Below, in pieces: positions 18,324 through 22,218 of a DNA stretch of 22,218 nucleotides. Source of the stretch: Hypsibius dujardini (Eukaryota; Tardigrada; Eutardigrada; Parachela; Hypsibiidae). The translations under genes were made by a program, and so were the position numbers. Below the pieces are notes generated by a model that was not told the origin of the DNA, did no database searches, and saw only the letters and a list, made by a program, of their open reading frames with translations. Positions within the stretch are counted from its first letter, which is position 1; every line of letters begins with the position of its first letter. The DNA lies in assembly GCA_001579985.1 (NCBI GenBank), contig LRSR01002450.1:1-22218 (forward strand), read 5' to 3'.

Positions 18324-21300
18324 ATGGGACCCCGATTCAGATCAGTCACGGTCACGGAAATGCCAACGCGGTAATTGTTTTAGACGGACATGTATTTGTT
18401 GTATACCGTAATTATACTTGTAATGCGGGAGCGAGATAATGTTCCGTGACCATTCGCAACGCTGGTGATGATTGTGTATGAATTTCAGTGGAGCTCTACT
18501 GGGAATTGGCAACGCCCTACTCGACATTACTGCAACTGTGGATGAGGATTTCCTGGCGAAGCACAAAATCGGGCTGAACGAGGCCGTCAAGGGAGATGCC
18601 GACACGCAACGACAACTGTAAGTTACTTCTAGTTGATTGCTCGATTGAATAATGTGTTAATACGTGCACTAGTTGGTTTGATGGATCGATTGATTGACTA
18701 AGCAGTGCATCGTTGTCGATTGCTTGACTGAATAGTCTTTTAATACGTGCACTAGTTGGTACGATGGATTGATTGATTGACTAAGCAGTGCATCGTTGTC
18801 GAGTGATCTTAGTATAGTGTTAGTACTAACTATCCGCTAACTTTATCTAAGCAGGAAATGTTCCGTATTTTAGTTAAAGTTAATTCCTGTTTTATATTTC
18901 ATGTCTTAATCCTTTCGGTGAACCGTTGGACTACAGTAAGCGACAGAATTTAATCTAACGGAGGGTCCCGGGAATGGGCAAAAGGGGCGGGGGCAGGGGG
19001 AACACTTGAACAATCAACCAATCAACCAGCGGACCGATCGGAGCCGAGTTGATTGGTTGATTGTTCAATCATTACCCATAAATTTAATTTTTGTGATAAG
19101 TTTTTTACTTAAGTCTTTTTTCGGATTGTTTAAATTATCTTTCCAAAAAATATTAATTCTTTTTCAAGACTTCCAGGTTGGAGGATCTGGCTTCCTGCGC
19201 CGATGTGCGCCGCTCTGCTGGCGGCTCCGGGTTGAACGTCCTAAGAGCTGCTCAGTGGGTTCTTGGAAGCGGAGATGTCTGCACCTTCATCGGCTGTATC
19301 GGCGATGATGAGAATGGACGAACGTTGCTGCGAGCCGGCGAAGCAGCCGGATTGCAGTTGGCCTGTCAGATCGTCGACTGTCCGACCAGCACCTGCGTCG
19401 TCCTGGTCACCGGCACACAACGCTCTATGCATAGCCTACAGAACGCCAGCGGAAGGTTCAGCTTTCATCGGTTTCTCGAACCACCGACGCAGGAAATATT
19501 CGCCCTTGCGGAAGTGGTCTATCTTTCGGTAAGGCAAGTTGAACTGATTAGACGACCCTTCCACCGTCCGATTTGACTGTTGGTGTGATAATCAAGCAAT
19601 GTCCCGTTGTCCGTTTGTCCTTGTCTGCCCGCTCATCCGTTGCGCGTAGTTCTGTTGTTCGTTTGTCCACTCTTCATGTGACCGGAGTCCGTTCGTCCGT
19701 TTTCCGTCCGTTTTCCGTCTGTCCGTTCGTCGGTGGTTCGTCCGTTAACCGTCGGTGCGTCCGCTTTCCGTCGCTCTGTTCGTGAACGGTGGCCCGTAAT
19801 AAGAAGGGTCTCCCAAACGGTGGGCGGCCTGTACGCTAGGGAAGTCTGTCCGTCCGAACCTTGAACGGTCCGTCCGAACGGTGGACGATCCGTCCGAACG
19901 GTGGACGGTTCGTTCGACCGAACGGTGGAAGGTCTGTCCGAACGGTGGACGGTCCGTCCGAACCTTGAACGGTCTGTCCGAACGGTGGACGGTCTGTCCG
20001 AACGGTGGACGGTCTGTCTGAACGGTGGACGGTCTGTCCGAACGGTGGACGGTCTGTCTGAACGGTGGACGGTGTATGGTTTGTCTGGACGGTTGACTGT
20101 TCGTTCGAATGGTGGACGGTCAACCGGATTCCGGATAATTGACAATCTGTCTGAACCGTGAGCCATCTGTCCGGATGGTGGACGGTATGCCCGAACGGTG
20201 AGCCATCTTTCCGGCCGGTTGACGGATCGTCCGGATGTTGGACGGTCTATCCGGATTCCGGACAGTAGATGATCTGTCAGGACGGTGAACGGTCTGTCCG
20301 GACGGAGCGTCGTTAATCCGGAAAGGGAAAAGTCTATTCGAACGGCTTTGCGCCCGTTAGTTTAAGGGTCGGTCTGAGCGGTAGACGGCGCCACCGGAAC
20401 GTGGCGGGTTTACTTGGGGAACGCGAACGGTCCGTCCGAAGAGCAGACGGTCTATCTGCAAGATGAACGGCCTGTCGTGGGTAGGGAGTAAAACAGCCCG
20501 GGAGTGCTCTGGCGGGATGGTTCGCTCCAACAGGAATCCGTCATCAAACTCGGCGATGTTTTAAGTTACAGACATTTCACGCGAACATTTGACCAATATT
20601 CTTGGGAACAATGTGAAGGGACGGTGTTGAGTGGGGATCCGGTCAGATCTTGCTTGTCCTTCCGACTTTTAGTTCCAATTTTTAGCCTTCCCTGAGTCAG
20701 TGTTTAATCTTAATTAGATTTAACGTGCACACCAGCAGAAACTATTTTTTAAGTGAGACAGTTTCCGGTTGTCTTGATTAATGATTTCTTTTTGCTGTCG
20801 GCAGGGGTTCTTCCTCAACGTCTGCACCACCACCGCGGAGTACGTCGCGAAGGCGGCCACGGACGCCGGCAAGCGGTTCGTCCTAGACCTCGGCGCGCCG
20901 AGAGTCGTCCGAGGCCAGGCTGCGACCATCAAGAAACTCCTCCCCTTCACCGATGTCGTTTTCGGGAACGACGCGGAATTCGCCGCGCTTGGGGAGATTT
21001 TAGACCTAGAGGTCTGAATGACGCACGACTCACACACATGGCCACAATTTTGGCTGGCAAACTTTAAGCCAAAAAGGGTGGTCCGAGTTCGAACCGAATT
21101 AAGTCACTGCGCACACGCGCTCTTGACCACAAAGGAGTGGCAAGCTCTAGCCAAGAGTGGCTCAAACTCAGACCACCCTAATGGCTCAAACTCAGACCAC
21201 CCTGATGGCTCAAACTCAGACCACCCTGATGGTTCAAACTCAGACCACTCTGATGGTTCGAACTCAGACCACCCTGATGGCTCAAACTCAGACCACCTTG

Positions 21301-21820
21301 ATGGCTCAAACTCAGACCACCCTGATGGTTCAAACTCAGACCACCCTGATGGCTCAAACTCAGACCACCCTGATGGTTCAAACTCAGACCACCCTGATGG
21401 TTCAAACTCAGACCACCCTGATGGCTCAAACTCAGACCACCCAAAATTGTGGCCATGTCTGTACATCGGTTTCATTCAATGGTTGTTTGTGGTTCTGCTG
21501 TCTCATAGGGAGCGTCTCCTGAAGACGTCGGCAGATACGTGGCGGCGTCCCCGAAAACCCCGTCTGGTACTGATCGCACGGTGGTCATAACGTACGGCAA
21601 GGACCCGGTCGTGGTGGTGAGGACTGGTGGGGATGTGACCCGCTTCCCGGTCCCGCCGGTTGCGCCGGAAGACATTGTCGATGTCAACGGGGCTGGCGAT
21701 GCCTTTCTTGGAGGCTTCCTGTCCAGGTACCTTAATCGGGCGCCCCTTCCGGAATGCGTGGCGAGTGGTTTGTCCATGTCGGCACTGGTGATTCGTCGAG
21801 CAGGCTGCACGTTTGCTTAG
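18324..21820 (+). CDS. Adenosine kinase, copy 2 (tandem paralogue)
   Basis: Same enzyme family as copy 1, strongly diverged. Exons: 18324-18370, 18489-18617, 19177-19528, 20805-21011, 21509-21820; phases match copy 1 and give 348 residues. A second in-frame ATG at 18360 has a better context (G at -3) and would give 336 residues. Visible: LGIGNALLDI, AGGSGLNVLRAAQW, GCIGDDENG, PFTDVVFGNDAE, VVITYGKDPV, catalytic DVNGAGDAFLGGFL. The Asn-Pro of the first motif is Asn-Ala, and the usual DTNGAGD is DVNGAGD. Exon 3 equals exons 3 plus 4 of copy 1, so one intron differs. The donor after 21011 (GAG|GTCTGA) is weak. Intron 3 holds a 20-bp minisatellite and intron 4 an inverted-repeat element. The catalytic Asp is kept, so probably functional; specificity unknown. 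Confidence 0.9.
18638..18804 (+). repeat. 83-bp tandem duplication in kinase 2 intron 2
   Basis: TTAATACGTGCACTAGTTGG at 18657 recurs at 18740, and the following GATGGAT...ACTAAGCAGTGCATCGTTGT part is also repeated. Few differences, so recent. Confidence 0.85.
19006..19068. repeat. Perfect 21-bp intronic stem-loop
   Basis: Arms 19006-19026 (TTGAACAATCAACCAATCAA plus C) and 19048-19068 are exact reverse complements; the 21-base loop holds CCGATCGG. The arms are GATT-repeat derived. Confidence 0.9.
19600..20480 (+). repeat. 20-bp minisatellite in kinase 2 intron 3
   Basis: Unit GGTCTGTCCGAACGGTGGAC, most regular at 19860-20080 and decayed at both sides (CCGTTCGTCCG at left, CCGGATGG variants at right). 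Open frames through it are products of the repeat. Confidence 0.9.
21036..21458. mobile_element. Inverted-repeat (foldback/MITE-like) element with a 24-bp minisatellite core
   Basis: ACATGGCCACAATTTTGG (21036-21053) is exactly inverted at 21441-21458. Next to the left end a single inverted copy of the core unit (GGGTGGTCCGAGTTCGAACC, about 21075-21096) faces about 12 direct copies of GGTTCAAACTCAGACCACCC plus TGAT (about 21160-21440). No target duplication is clear. No coding capacity, so non-autonomous if mobile. It lies in the last intron of kinase 2. Confidence 0.65.
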
Positions 21821-22135
21821 TCCTTCTGCGAGATTGCAGTACATACTATTCTTTGGTGATCGTTTTGAACTTTTTATTTCTTGATTGCGAGAGTTTTGTA
21901 CATTTTCTTATTCGCCAAATCTTGTTTTGAAGTTGATCATGTTTATTTGCTCAAGAGCTCAAGATTTACTAATTATCACCGAAATACTGTAATTTGGTAA
22001 GAATTGTCCAGCTGTCACCGAAATTTGTAGTCCATCATCTCATCTTCTTCGTCGTCATGCGTTCTATATCGTTGTCTTGCTCTATATCAGCCCTGCCGTG
22101 TCCGCATCTATTATGCGTTAGTTCTTGCCTTTCTT
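21821..22135. other. 3' flank of the second kinase gene
   Basis: AT-rich, no gene seen, no AATAAA in the first 150 bases. Confidence 0.4.
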
Positions 22136-22182
22136 CTCTGTCTGTCCGTCCGTCTGTCTGTCTGTCTGTCTGTTTGTTTGAA

Positions 22183-22218
<36 letters not shown>
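22136..22218 (+). repeat. (CTGT)n microsatellite at the right edge
   Basis: CTGTCTGTCCGTCCGTCTGT start, then regular CTGT units to the last base; the array continues beyond the window. Confidence 0.95.

Noticed and set aside
19633-20166. Thr/Asp/Arg-rich minus-strand protein
   Set aside because: Product of the 20-bp intronic minisatellite; several frames are open together.
21075-21096. tRNA T-arm (GTTCGAACC)
   Set aside because: No acceptor, D or anticodon arms around it; it is a unit of the local repeat.
21104-21590. Repetitive proteins of 90-190 residues on both strands
   Set aside because: The 24-bp unit is a multiple of three without a stop, so every frame is open; it lies in an intron.

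Overview
The window is animal (metazoan) nuclear DNA. Host genes have short GT-AG introns, and they include a homeobox gene, ribosomal protein S16 and two adenosine kinases. CTGT/CAGA and GATT microsatellites and several minisatellites pack introns and spacers. The species cannot be named from the sequence; a bilaterian invertebrate is my guess.

Region 1 (1-about 7,200) is an AT-rich Polinton/Maverick (adintovirus-like) endogenous DNA virus whose left part lies outside the window. It carries a protein-primed family B DNA polymerase (open at the left edge), a double-jelly-roll-type capsid candidate, an adenain-like cysteine protease, an antisense secreted Cys-rich protein and a FtsK/HerA-type packaging ATPase. 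No stop or frame break interrupts the domains seen, so this copy looks recent. The integrase, penton and terminal repeats are not seen. The most interesting signal is at the capsid-protease junction. The protease frame has no ATG before its conserved N-terminal part, but it is open through an overlap with the capsid gene. That overlap holds a correctly phased -1 slippery heptamer (T TTA AAA), which suggests capsid-protease expression by ribosomal frameshifting, as in retroviral Gag-Pro.

Region 2 (7,518-9,685) holds an unrecognised three-exon gene on the minus strand with a heptad coiled-coil tail. Its two introns share nearly the same first 30 bases. A probable terminal exon of an unknown gene follows on the plus strand.

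Region 3 (9,686-11,948) is repeat-rich spacer with a perfect 18-bp hairpin, followed by an apparently single-exon Not-like homeobox gene with an unusual Trp at homeodomain position 49.

Region 4 (12,662-21,820) holds RPS16 (five exons) and then two tandem, diverged adenosine kinase genes (six and five exons) sharing intron positions. Their introns and spacers are loaded with repeats: 31-bp, 20-bp and 24-bp minisatellites, the last inside an inverted-repeat element. The 3' end runs into another CTGT microsatellite.
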